NCBI GenBank assembly: GCA_900546735.1
Contig: URDW01000012.1
Location: forward strand, 1-23,371
Reading direction: 5' to 3'
Source: an uncultured Oscillospiraceae bacterium
GTDB taxonomy: Bacteria > Bacillota > Clostridia > Oscillospirales > Acutalibacteraceae
Length of the DNA: 23,371 bases
This document shows positions 1-8,090 of this stretch, in pieces. Both the position numbers and the translations under genes were made by a program. Within the stretch, counting starts at the first letter, position 1, and every line of letters begins with the position of its first letter. The notes beneath the pieces are model-generated. The model was not told the origin of the DNA and ran no database searches. It was given only the letters and a program-made list of their open reading frames with translations.

Positions 1-48
1 CGAGATCGCTCAGTGTCTCGTGGGCTCGGAGATGTGTATAAGAGACAG
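1..48 (+). other. Illumina Nextera adapter and index (artefact)
   Basis: Bases 15-48 match the complete 34-base Nextera Read 2 transposase adapter, ending in the mosaic-end sequence AGATGTGTATAAGAGACAG at 30-48. Bases 1-6 (CGAGAT) match the 3' end of the Illumina P7 primer. Bases 7-14 (CGCTCAGT) sit exactly where the i7 index belongs, and I recall this as the adapter form of index N724. The order P7 end, 8-base index, Read 2 adapter is that of a library molecule, so this is untrimmed adapter at a contig end and not cellular DNA. Any protein translated across it gains the residues MGSEMCIRDR, which are purely artefactual. Confidence 0.98.
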
Positions 49-49
49 G

Positions 50-913
50 AACGAATACGGCGATTACACCCAAAAATATTTTGTGCTTCGCGACGCGATA
101 TGCGCGGGTCGGGGCATTATGCCGCCTGAACTTCCGCCGCGTCCGCAGACGCAGAAGATCGGCAAGGTTTTCTTGACGGAATCGGCGTCCTTTCTTGAAA
201 ATATCCGGAAAAATGCGCAGAAGCACCATGACCATATTCCGCATTATATGGAGTATTACGGCCAGAATTACGGCATGATCCTGTACCACACGGAAATTGA
301 GGGCGACTATCCGGACACACAGATCGCTGCAGACGGTGTGCACGATATTGCCTACGTTTATGTAAATGGAAAGCTGATCGGGCGTTACGACCGCTCGCAG
401 CCGCTTACGAAAAAGCAGGCAAAAGCCGGCATGGAAGCACCGGAAAGCTTTTCCTTCCCGATCCCGGCATTCAAAGGCAAGATCACGGTAGACATTTTAG
501 TGGAAGCAATGGGGCGCATAAATTTTGCCAAGCGCATACATGACCGCAAAGGCCTTTCGCATGTGCGTATCGGCGAGCAGTACACGTTTGGTTTTGACAT
601 TTACACGATCCCGCTTGATACATATAAAAATCTGCAGTTTACCAAAGCTTTGAACGCAAAATGCCCGGTGTATTTAAGGGGAACGTTTCGTGCCGACAGC
701 CGGGCAGACTGCTTTGTGGATATTCGCAATTTCAAAAAGGGCTATGTTTTTGTAAACGGTAAAAATCTGGGCCGCTACTGGGAGGTCGGCCCGCAGCGCA
801 GGCTGTATTTGCCCGGCGTGTGGCTGAAAGAAGAAAATGAGATCGTCATCTTTGAGCAGGAAGGGTTTAATAAGCCCAAGATCGAGATCACAGACCGGCC
901 GTTATTCAAATAA
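50..913 (+). CDS. Beta-galactosidase, GH35, C-terminal part (5' truncated)
   Basis: This is the last roughly 287 residues of a GH35 beta-galactosidase, which releases terminal beta-linked galactose. The catalytic TIM barrel is missing: the first real residues (NEYGDYTQKYFVLRDAI) match the segment just after the barrel, where the family reads like DYDAPLxExGxxTxKYxxLRD. What remains is the pair of C-terminal beta-sandwich domains, recognisable from the GMILYHTEI stretch, the VNGKLIGRYDR stretch and the closing VFVNGKNLGRYWEVGPQRRLYLPGVWL motif typical of GH35. The true start is off the contig, and the GTG at base 20 lies in adapter sequence, so it is not a start. Presence or absence of a signal peptide cannot be judged. 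It is the first visible gene of the operon, 29 bp before the transporter. The catalytic residues cannot be checked. Confidence 0.9.
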   Translation, partial: NEYGDYTQKYFVLRDAICAGRGIMPPELPPRPQTQKIGKVFLTESASFLENIRKNAQKHHDHIPHYMEYYGQNYGMILYHTEIEGDYPDTQIAADGVHDIAYVYVNGKLIGRYDRSQPLTKKQAKAGMEAPESFSFPIPAFKGKITVDILVEAMGRINFAKRIHDRKGLSHVRIGEQYTFGFDIYTIPLDTYKNLQFTKALNAKCPVYLRGTFRADSRADCFVDIRNFKKGYVFVNGKNLGRYWEVGPQRRLYLPGVWLKEENEIVIFEQEGFNKPKIEITDRPLFK

Positions 914-942
914 AACATAGTTCGTTCTCGGAGGGTGGAAAG

Positions 943-2634
943 ATGAAATCAAAAGCGGAAATCGTAGGCACGGTGAAGACCTTTGTCACAGATCTGAAAA
1001 CGTATTGGGATAAGCCGAGACCGGGTGAATACGTCTCTAACAAAGAGTTTTTATATTTTATTCTTGGCTCCGGCGGTTCCAACAACGCCATGAATACAGG
1101 CGCAAATCTTACCTTTACCGCAAGCTGTCTGTTTGTCGGCGCGATCTACGGCCTCAGGATGATGGATTTTGCCATGCTGGGCATTGTGAATATGGTGCTC
1201 AATTATCTGTTTCAGCCCATTACAATGATCATAACCGACAACCTCGGCCGTCCGCCCAAAAAGACGATGCGGCTGATCAACTGGGCCTCTCTGGCTTTTG
1301 TTTTGGTCGGTATTGCGTGCTTTTTTGTGCCGCAAACGCCGTTTGAGGGCTTTATGCCGGCACTGCCGCAGGTGATCGGCACCAAGTTTTTGGTGCAGGT
1401 GCTGACTACTTATTATAATATTCTGGTCTACCGCAAACTCTCGCCGAAGTTCGGCAAATACCGCTGCTGGGTCGTGGCCGGTATTTTGCCGTACATGGTG
1501 GTGCTGATGCTGCTGGTTCTGTTCCCGTATAATGAACTGTCCTATAACGACAAGTTCTGGGTCATGAATCTGATGTTCGCTGTCTGGACCACATTTGCCA
1601 CCTGCTTTGCGCAGTCTGCAAACGTGCAAAACGTGATCACCCCGAACACCAATGAAAGAACGCGTATCATTTCGATCGGTTCGTTTATCAGCAGTCTTCT
1701 TCCGTCCATTTATAACATCATCTGGCCGGTGGCGGCCGCTGCAGCCGGCGGCCTTACCAGCATTCGTACATACCGCATCGTTCTGCCGATCATGCTGTTT
1801 GCCATGGTGCCGTTTACCTTGTTTTTGGCATTCGGCTGCAAAGACCGTGTGATCCAGGAAGAGGATCATAAACCGGAGATCAATATGCGCAAGGGCTTCA
1901 AGGAAGTGCTGCGCAACAAATACCTGTGGATCACCAACGTCTCTAGCTGGATCACTACGTTTTCCACCGGGGCTATCAATATTGTCAACATGCTGATCAT
2001 CTATGCCATGCGCCAGGACTGGTTCATGGGCATTATGTCCACCATCCTCGGCACAGCCTATACGCCCGGCATGCTTTTGTCGCCGTGGCTCATCAAAAAA
2101 TTCGGCAAAAAACGCCTGATGCTGTTTTGCAAGTATATGACGGTTGCGTGTTCCTTACTGTCCGTCGCAGGCGTGTATATGAACAGCCTTGTGATCATTG
2201 TCATTTCGCAGTACCTGGTAACGATGCTGGCCTCGGTCATGTCGATCGTTACGCCCTCCATGACCGCTGACATCTGGGATTATCAGCAGTACATTTCCGG
2301 GGAACGTCTGGACGGCTGTATGGGTATTTTCGGCTACTTGGCGTCTCCCGTCACCACCGTCGCCGCCATGGTCGTGCCGACGATTTACGGCATGTTCGGC
2401 TTCACCTCAGACTGGAACATTTTATTTGACGGCGATATCCGCAACCGCATTTTCATTGTCACCATTGTTTTGACAGCCGTTACCGGCCTGCTTTCCGCCA
2501 TACCGTATCACTTCTACGATATGACCGAGCAGCGTCATGAGGAAATGATGGATGAGCTTCGCGCGCGTGCTGAGGTCAAAAATCACGAGCATGCACAGCC
2601 GGAGACAGCAGACAATATAACGGAATCGGTTTAA
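943..2634 (+). CDS. GPH/MFS-type glycoside:cation symporter
   Basis: A 563-residue polytopic membrane protein with about 12 hydrophobic segments. It fits the glycoside-pentoside-hexuronide (GPH) branch of the MFS, relatives of MelB and XynP. Supporting motifs are the TDNLGRP loop after the second or third helix, in the place of the family DxxxxR motif, and the KFGKYRCWVVAG stretch, which is the GPH signature KxGKxRPW with Cys in place of Pro. It is longer than MelB (about 470) because of extended termini: about 30 hydrophilic residues at the N end and a charged C-terminal tail rich in E and H. It most likely imports small oligosaccharides or glycosides by Na+ or H+ symport, supplying the cytoplasmic glycosidases downstream. 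GGAGGG at 930-935 supports the ATG at 943. It is the only transporter in the window. Substrate is unknown. Confidence 0.88.
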   Translation: MKSKAEIVGTVKTFVTDLKTYWDKPRPGEYVSNKEFLYFILGSGGSNNAMNTGANLTFTASCLFVGAIYGLRMMDFAMLGIVNMVLNYLFQPITMIITDNLGRPPKKTMRLINWASLAFVLVGIACFFVPQTPFEGFMPALPQVIGTKFLVQVLTTYYNILVYRKLSPKFGKYRCWVVAGILPYMVVLMLLVLFPYNELSYNDKFWVMNLMFAVWTTFATCFAQSANVQNVITPNTNERTRIISIGSFISSLLPSIYNIIWPVAAAAAGGLTSIRTYRIVLPIMLFAMVPFTLFLAFGCKDRVIQEEDHKPEINMRKGFKEVLRNKYLWITNVSSWITTFSTGAINIVNMLIIYAMRQDWFMGIMSTILGTAYTPGMLLSPWLIKKFGKKRLMLFCKYMTVACSLLSVAGVYMNSLVIIVISQYLVTMLASVMSIVTPSMTADIWDYQQYISGERLDGCMGIFGYLASPVTTVAAMVVPTIYGMFGFTSDWNILFDGDIRNRIFIVTIVLTAVTGLLSAIPYHFYDMTEQRHEEMMDELRARAEVKNHEHAQPETADNITESV

Positions 2635-2647
2635 GGGGGCATGGAAA

Positions 2648-3505
2648 ATGAAGAAAAAGATCCAATCCATATTGGCAGGCATCCTTTTATGTGCGCTTTT
2701 GACCGGTGTTTTCTCTTCCTGTTCCGCAACCGGGAACAGTGCGCCGGAGTATAAGGCAAATGCAGACGGCTACGGGCTGTACCGTTATACCAGCACGTCT
2801 ACGGAAGAATCCTTTACCGTACCGGACACCTACGAGGGCAAGAACGTTACGGAGCTTATGGATTTTTCTTTCTCAAATGCAGAGTATCTGAAAGAGATCT
2901 ATATAGGTAAAAATGTCAAAACCATCGGCGTCTGGGCCATGACGAACTGCCAGAAGCTGGAAGCCATTTATGTAAGTGAAGAAAACCCTTATTTCAAGTC
3001 GGTAGACGGCGTTCTTTACAATAAGGATATGACGGAACTGCTTGTTTACCCGAATGCAAAGTCTCCCATCGTCACTGGGGAGAACGGCGAAATTTCCGGC
3101 GGTGAATTCACCGTGCCCGACACGGTCCTTTCTATTCGCGCCAACGCGTTTTACCTTTGCGGCAATCTGCGCTTGATCACGTTGAACGAGGGCCTGGAAA
3201 AGGTAGGCGACAAAGCGTTCTTAAAATGTACCGGTTTGGAATCGCTGACGCTTCCGTCAACGCTTAAGGAGATCGGTACGGATGCTTTTTCGTACCTGGA
3301 CAATGCCAAACTGACCACCATCGAGATTCCCGCGTCAGTGGAAGTGATCGGTGATTATGCGTTTTTCTCGACCGCTTCCTCCGTGCAGAAAGTCATCGTG
3401 CATAAAAACAGCGAGGCAGATTTAAAGCTCGGCACAGACTGGCTGCCGAACCAGGTCAATTCCATCAACCAGGCCGTTCCCGTCGAATATGTCGGCGAGA
3501 ACTGA
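2648..3505 (+). CDS. BspA-like leucine-rich-repeat lipoprotein
   Basis: A 285-residue predicted lipoprotein. Residues 1-24 are a basic then hydrophobic signal peptide ending in FSSC, and Cys25 would be lipidated, so the protein should sit on the outer face of the membrane. The rest is built of degenerate BspA-type (LRR_5) repeats of the form IGxxAFxxCxxLxxIxIPxxVxxIG, clearest at residues about 60-130 and 155-265, with the insert NPYFKSVDGVLYNKDMTELLVYP that is typical of this family. BspA-like repeats are associated with surface binding and adhesion. Wedged between the transporter and the glycosidases, it is a candidate glycan-binding or capture protein, but that role is inferred. GGGGG at 2635-2639 precedes the ATG by 8 bp. 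The ATG at 2641 is in another frame. Confidence 0.88.
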   Translation: MKKKIQSILAGILLCALLTGVFSSCSATGNSAPEYKANADGYGLYRYTSTSTEESFTVPDTYEGKNVTELMDFSFSNAEYLKEIYIGKNVKTIGVWAMTNCQKLEAIYVSEENPYFKSVDGVLYNKDMTELLVYPNAKSPIVTGENGEISGGEFTVPDTVLSIRANAFYLCGNLRLITLNEGLEKVGDKAFLKCTGLESLTLPSTLKEIGTDAFSYLDNAKLTTIEIPASVEVIGDYAFFSTASSVQKVIVHKNSEADLKLGTDWLPNQVNSINQAVPVEYVGEN

Positions 3506-3538
3506 GAAACAAAAAAACCGTTATGGAGCAGGCAGCTT

Positions 3539-5083
3539 ATGAAACCGTTTTCATTCGATTTTGATTACAGCGGCGAGACTGTTCAGGTGCAAAAGCACTG
3601 GCAGTTTTGTGTGGGCAGCGGGCACGCCGCGCTGGCGCAGCGCGCCGATTACTTGGCGCAGCTCAAAACGGTCCACGATGAGCTGGGCATCAAGCGCGTT
3701 CGTTTCCACGGTATTTTTAATGATGACATGAATGTCTGCGTGCGCCTGAGCGACCATTTGCCTATCATTTCCAGAAACAAGACCAAAATATACGACTTTT
3801 ATCAGGTCGCGCGCGTGTATGATAACCTTTTGGCCGCCGGTATGAAACCGTTTGTGGAAATCGGGTTTATGCCTAAGGCGCTCGCCTCCGGCCGGAAAAC
3901 CGTGTTTTATTATAAGGGCAATGTCACCATGCCGAAAAAAATGCAGCAGTGGCAGGATTTTATCCGTGCGTTTGCCGGGTTCCTGATTAAGCGCTACGGC
4001 CTGGAAGAGGTGCGCACTTGGTATTTTGAAGTCTGGAACGAACCGGATCTTGCCTGCTTTTTCAAAGGCGATATGAACGATTATTTCCGTTTGTATGCGG
4101 CAACTGTGCGTGCGCTTAAAAGTGTAGACAAAAAGCTTTTGGTCGGCGGTCCGGCAACGACCAAAAGCCGGTATATCCCTGAATTTCTGGAATATTGCAG
4201 AAAGGAAAATGTGCCGGTCGATTTCGTTTCCACCCACCAGTACCCGACCGACGCGCTGGGGCACACCATCAACCGTGCGCGCCTGCGCCAGATCAAAAAG
4301 CTGGACGCTACCGGGCAAAAAACCTCGCTTCGCGCGCTTTTGCAGCCGGTTTTTGATAACGTTAACGATTTCAGCAATACATTAAAAGGCTATATGACAC
4401 GCGAAGCCGCGCGTGCACGCCGCGAAGCCGGCGAGCTGCCTTTGTTTTATACCGAATGGAGCATCAGTTCCAACTGCACGGCTGCTATTCATGACACAAC
4501 GGCTGCCGCGGCCTTTTTTGTAAAAACAGTGCTTGATAACCAGGGAATCGTAGACGGTTCCAGTTACTGGACGTTTTCCGACATTTTTGAAGAACTGTTT
4601 TTCTTTACAGATCCGTTTTGCGGCGGCTTTGGCCTTTTAACGGTGGATGGCATAAAAAAACCGGCGTTCTGGGCGTTTAAAATGCTGGCTGAACTGCCAG
4701 ACGTGCGCTACCGACTGCCTGTTACCGATGAGGATGTCGAATATGCAGCCTTTCGCGCAGAGGACGGCAGCCTGTATCTTTTGGTCTATGCGCAGAATTT
4801 TGAGCCGAAAGGGGAAACTTATCCCGTACGGTTTCATCTGAAAAACGCACCGCCTTTTCGCACGCTGACGGTAAAGCGGATCGATGCGCAAAACGGAAAT
4901 CCCGTAGCGCTCTGGGAAGAAATGGGAAAACCCGCCGCGCTTTCCCGGGCAGAACTTGCAGAAATCTGTGCAAAGTCTGAACCGCAAACGCAAATACAAA
5001 ATGCACAGCAAATCAATGTGAAAAAGTGCGTGGATACAGAACTGCACGATAATGAAATTATAATGCTGAAACTTACGCCGTGA
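3539..5083 (+). CDS. Beta-xylosidase-like glycoside hydrolase, GH39
   Basis: A 514-residue enzyme of GH39, a family of beta-xylosidases and alpha-L-iduronidases; xylosidase fits better beside xylA and xylB. The TIM barrel spans roughly residues 15-385. The acid/base is predicted to be Glu168 in the motif YFEVWNEPD (162-170), and the nucleophile Glu306 in LFYTEWS (302-308). Between them lies the family stretch DFVSTHQYP (228-236). The last 125 residues are a beta-sandwich accessory domain, as in bacterial GH39 xylosidases (usual length about 500). There is no signal peptide, so it acts in the cytoplasm. A GGAG at 3525-3528 supports this ATG. Other retaining activities on beta-linked pyranosides are possible, because several GH39 members act on arabinosides or galactosides. 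Confidence 0.87.
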   Translation: MKPFSFDFDYSGETVQVQKHWQFCVGSGHAALAQRADYLAQLKTVHDELGIKRVRFHGIFNDDMNVCVRLSDHLPIISRNKTKIYDFYQVARVYDNLLAAGMKPFVEIGFMPKALASGRKTVFYYKGNVTMPKKMQQWQDFIRAFAGFLIKRYGLEEVRTWYFEVWNEPDLACFFKGDMNDYFRLYAATVRALKSVDKKLLVGGPATTKSRYIPEFLEYCRKENVPVDFVSTHQYPTDALGHTINRARLRQIKKLDATGQKTSLRALLQPVFDNVNDFSNTLKGYMTREAARARREAGELPLFYTEWSISSNCTAAIHDTTAAAAFFVKTVLDNQGIVDGSSYWTFSDIFEELFFFTDPFCGGFGLLTVDGIKKPAFWAFKMLAELPDVRYRLPVTDEDVEYAAFRAEDGSLYLLVYAQNFEPKGETYPVRFHLKNAPPFRTLTVKRIDAQNGNPVALWEEMGKPAALSRAELAEICAKSEPQTQIQNAQQINVKKCVDTELHDNEIIMLKLTP

Positions 5084-5119
5084 TTTTTACGGTGCGTTTT
5101 GAAATAAAGGTAGTTTGTC

Positions 5120-8077
5120 ATGCAATATACGATAAATAAGAGCAATTATCGCACTTTCGGCAAATTTGCCGAAAATCGTTTGGAACACCGCAGTTATTTT
5201 ATTTCGTTTCACGCCGAGCAGGCCATGCAAAAAACCGATTGGTTTTCAGAGCGGTTTGAAAGTGATGCAGTTACCATGCTCAGCGGAGAGTGGGATTTTA
5301 TTTATTACCGGCACGCTTCTCAGCTTCCCAAAAATTTTGATACGGACAAAGCTGAATTTCAACGGATCCACGTTCCTTCTACATGGCAGAAGACGGGTTA
5401 CGATACCGTTAATTATTTAAATTCCCGTTATCCTTTTGCGTGCCGGCCGCCGAAGACGCCGAAAAACTGTCCGGTCGGCGTGTACCGCAAACAGTTTTCG
5501 TTGTGCCCAAGTGAAGATGGTCATTACATTCTGACATTTCTTGGGGTATGTGCTTCACTTGACTTATATTTGAACGGCGTTTACATAGGTTACAGCGAGG
5601 GCAGCCACAACAGTGCGGAATTTGATGTTACAAAATTTCTGCGATCCGGTGAAAATGAAATCGTGGCGGTCGTATATAAATGGTCTACCGGTACTTATCT
5701 GGAATGTCAGGATATGTTCCGTGAAAACGGTATTTTCCGCGATGTTTATATCACGGCACAGAAAAAAACATATCTTTTCGATTTTTCTTTTCAAACTGAA
5801 AAAGCCGGGCGCGGTTACAATGCACGGGTAACGGCGGACATCCGCGGCGCAAAAGGCGCGCGGTGGAAAGCAGAACTGTTTTCATCAAACGGGCGCATTG
5901 CGTCTGAAACTGCAGATGCGGGCAAAGATATTCGGTTTGAAAACCTGCAGGTCGTGGAATGGAACGCCGAGATACCCACCTGTTATGACCTTGTGCTCAC
6001 CCTGCTTTCTGGGGAGCATGTGCTGGAATGCACCCGGCAGAAAGTCGGTTTTCGTACTATTCAGATCGACGGCTGCCGATTCTTCTTCAACAACAAGCTG
6101 ATCAAGCTGAAAGGCGTCAATCATCACGACACGCACCCGGTTCGCGGCTATGCCATGACGGCCGCCGACCTAAAAAAAGACGTAGAACTGATGAAAGCGT
6201 ACAATGTCAACTGCGTACGCACTTCTCACTATCCGCCGGATCCGCTTTTTGTCACCATGTGCGACGTTTACGGCATTTACCTGGTGGATGAGGCGGATAT
6301 GGAGTCGCACGGCTGTTACAAACCAAAGTGGATCGGTGATAACCCAAAGTGGGAGCCGCGCTTTCTTGACCGTATGTCAGCTCTTTATGAACGCGACAAA
6401 AACCACACCTGCATTATCATGTGGTCTATGGGTAACGAATGTACCGGCATCCGCAATTTTGACGTTAGCTATGCTTACCTGAAATCTAAAACTACCATTC
6501 CGGTGCACTATGAACCGGCTTGCCGCACAGAACGTGTGCGCTATGACATTTTAGCACACTTTTATACATCGCCGGATGATATGCGTGCGCTGGCACGCGG
6601 CGAGTGGAAAGGCAATAAGAATTATGACGCGCCGTTTTTCCTTTGTGAATACGCCCACAGTATGGGCGTAGGCCCCGGCGGTTTAGATGAATACTGGAAC
6701 GTTATTTACAGCGATGACCGCTTTTTGGGCGGCTGCATTTGGGAGTGGGCAGACCATGCCCATTACAGCGCTGCAGCAAAATATAAATATACATACGGTG
6801 GTGACAACGGCGACCGGAAAAATGACGGCAATTTCTGCTGCGACGGCCTATTTTTTCCTGACCGCACGCCGTCTCCAAGCGCTTTTTGCATGAAAAATGT
6901 GTACAGTCCGCTGCAGGCTGCGTATCAAAACGGTAAACTGCTGGTGACCAATACCAACCGCTTTGCCTCGAGCGAGGGTATACAGATTGCTTACTATCTG
7001 CTAAAAAACGGGCAAAAGTCGGAAATATCGTATTATGATGCGGTACTGCAGCCGGAGCAGACGGCCGAATTGCGGGCTGACTTTCAGTATGGCGATACGG
7101 ACGATGTCTTTTTGATCCTGACTTATACGCAGAAAAAGACCGGCAATGTCGTCGGCCTTGACCAGATCATGCTGCAAGAGGCGCTGCCGCAGGCTGCCGT
7201 GCGGCGGCAGGCAGTCAACTGGAAACAAATCGGGTCATGCCTGTGTTTAGAAGACGCCAAACGGAAAATTGCGTGGGACAGAGACGGTAACCTGTGCTGT
7301 CTTACTGATCGCAACGGCAGGGATATGCTGCAAAACGGTTCGCGTGGCTTTGTGGTGCAGCTTGCCCAGGCGCTGATCGATAATCAAGCCTACATGAAAT
7401 GGCCGCTCAAAAAGGCCGGCGTTTTCCATTTGCGCTCCGGATCTGGCAAACGTCGTTATGACGATTATTTGAATACGGTGTCCACAATATTTCCTCTGTT
7501 TGCTGGGGTGAAAAAGCGGTTTTCTGTAGTTATTGAATCCAAAGCTGTTATGGCAAACAAGGTGCGAGTGACTTTTACGCTTACCAGTTTGTATAAAAAG
7601 CCTTTAGATCTGCCGCAAATCGGACTTACACTGCAGTTGGCCGGCGCTTATAGAAACGTGCGGTATTACGGCATGGGGGATGCGGAATGTTATTCGGATT
7701 TTTCCAAACAGTCCGTCATGGGCGTTTACACGACCCGTGCTGAAGATATGTATGTGGAATATATAAAACCGCAGGAGTCCGGCAACCGATGCGGCGTCCG
7801 CTGGGCAGAGGTAACGGATGACACGGGCGCCGGTGTCCGTATTACGGCCATCGGGCAGCCGCTGCATTTCAAAGCGGTCGATGTGGAAGAAAAAAACCTT
7901 CAGACGGCAAAGCACCGGGAAGATGTCCGCCGTGTGGATGCCGCGATCCTGCATATAAACGGGTTTATGCGCGGCATCGGCAGTGCCAGCTGCGGTCCGG
8001 ATACTGCGTCGCAATATAAAAAAGTACTGCATTACAAAGAAAGCTATACTTATGCTTTTGATATAGAAATTATTTAA
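5120..8077 (+). CDS. Beta-galactosidase, GH2 (LacZ type)
   Basis: A 985-residue GH2 enzyme with the full LacZ-type layout: N-terminal jelly-roll (about 55-215), immunoglobulin-like domain (about 220-315), TIM barrel (about 318-610), a second sandwich, and a C-terminal Bgal_small_N-type domain (about 715-983). Catalytic motifs are intact: the KGVNHHDTHP stretch (331-340), Asn-Glu in WSMGNE with predicted acid/base Glu440, and FFLCEYAHSMG with predicted nucleophile Glu510. E. coli LacZ is 1023 residues, so length is normal. No signal peptide, hence cytoplasmic. It should remove terminal beta-galactose from imported oligosaccharides. The Shine-Dalgarno is modest (AAAGG at 5106-5110). It is the second beta-galactosidase family in the operon after GH35, which suggests two linkage types or locations. 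Confidence 0.93.
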   Translation: MQYTINKSNYRTFGKFAENRLEHRSYFISFHAEQAMQKTDWFSERFESDAVTMLSGEWDFIYYRHASQLPKNFDTDKAEFQRIHVPSTWQKTGYDTVNYLNSRYPFACRPPKTPKNCPVGVYRKQFSLCPSEDGHYILTFLGVCASLDLYLNGVYIGYSEGSHNSAEFDVTKFLRSGENEIVAVVYKWSTGTYLECQDMFRENGIFRDVYITAQKKTYLFDFSFQTEKAGRGYNARVTADIRGAKGARWKAELFSSNGRIASETADAGKDIRFENLQVVEWNAEIPTCYDLVLTLLSGEHVLECTRQKVGFRTIQIDGCRFFFNNKLIKLKGVNHHDTHPVRGYAMTAADLKKDVELMKAYNVNCVRTSHYPPDPLFVTMCDVYGIYLVDEADMESHGCYKPKWIGDNPKWEPRFLDRMSALYERDKNHTCIIMWSMGNECTGIRNFDVSYAYLKSKTTIPVHYEPACRTERVRYDILAHFYTSPDDMRALARGEWKGNKNYDAPFFLCEYAHSMGVGPGGLDEYWNVIYSDDRFLGGCIWEWADHAHYSAAAKYKYTYGGDNGDRKNDGNFCCDGLFFPDRTPSPSAFCMKNVYSPLQAAYQNGKLLVTNTNRFASSEGIQIAYYLLKNGQKSEISYYDAVLQPEQTAELRADFQYGDTDDVFLILTYTQKKTGNVVGLDQIMLQEALPQAAVRRQAVNWKQIGSCLCLEDAKRKIAWDRDGNLCCLTDRNGRDMLQNGSRGFVVQLAQALIDNQAYMKWPLKKAGVFHLRSGSGKRRYDDYLNTVSTIFPLFAGVKKRFSVVIESKAVMANKVRVTFTLTSLYKKPLDLPQIGLTLQLAGAYRNVRYYGMGDAECYSDFSKQSVMGVYTTRAEDMYVEYIKPQESGNRCGVRWAEVTDDTGAGVRITAIGQPLHFKAVDVEEKNLQTAKHREDVRRVDAAILHINGFMRGIGSASCGPDTASQYKKVLHYKESYTYAFDIEII

Positions 8078-8082
8078 AGGGG
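8077..8082 (+). promoter_or_regulatory. Ribosome binding site choosing among three ATGs
   Basis: AAGGGG overlaps the last base of the GH2 stop codon. Three consecutive ATG codons follow at 8085, 8088 and 8091. Spacing is 2, 5 and 8 bases respectively, so 8091 or 8088 is the more likely initiation codon and 8085 is too close. Confidence 0.6.
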
Positions 8083-8090
8083 TAATGATG

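Noticed and set aside
20..49. GTG start and residues MGSEMCIRDR for the first protein
   Set aside because: These bases are the sequencing adapter; the real gene begins off the contig.
1051..1869. Antisense open frame of 272 codons opposite the transporter
   Set aside because: Composition dominated by H, Q, R and D with no domain logic; it is the shadow of hydrophobic membrane-helix codons in the GPH transporter.
5076..5100. Small hairpin CGCCGT/ACGGTG followed by TTTT between GH39 and GH2 genes
   Set aside because: The stem is only 6 bp with a G-T pair and the T tract is short and offset. It could cause slight attenuation but does not meet the standard of a terminator.
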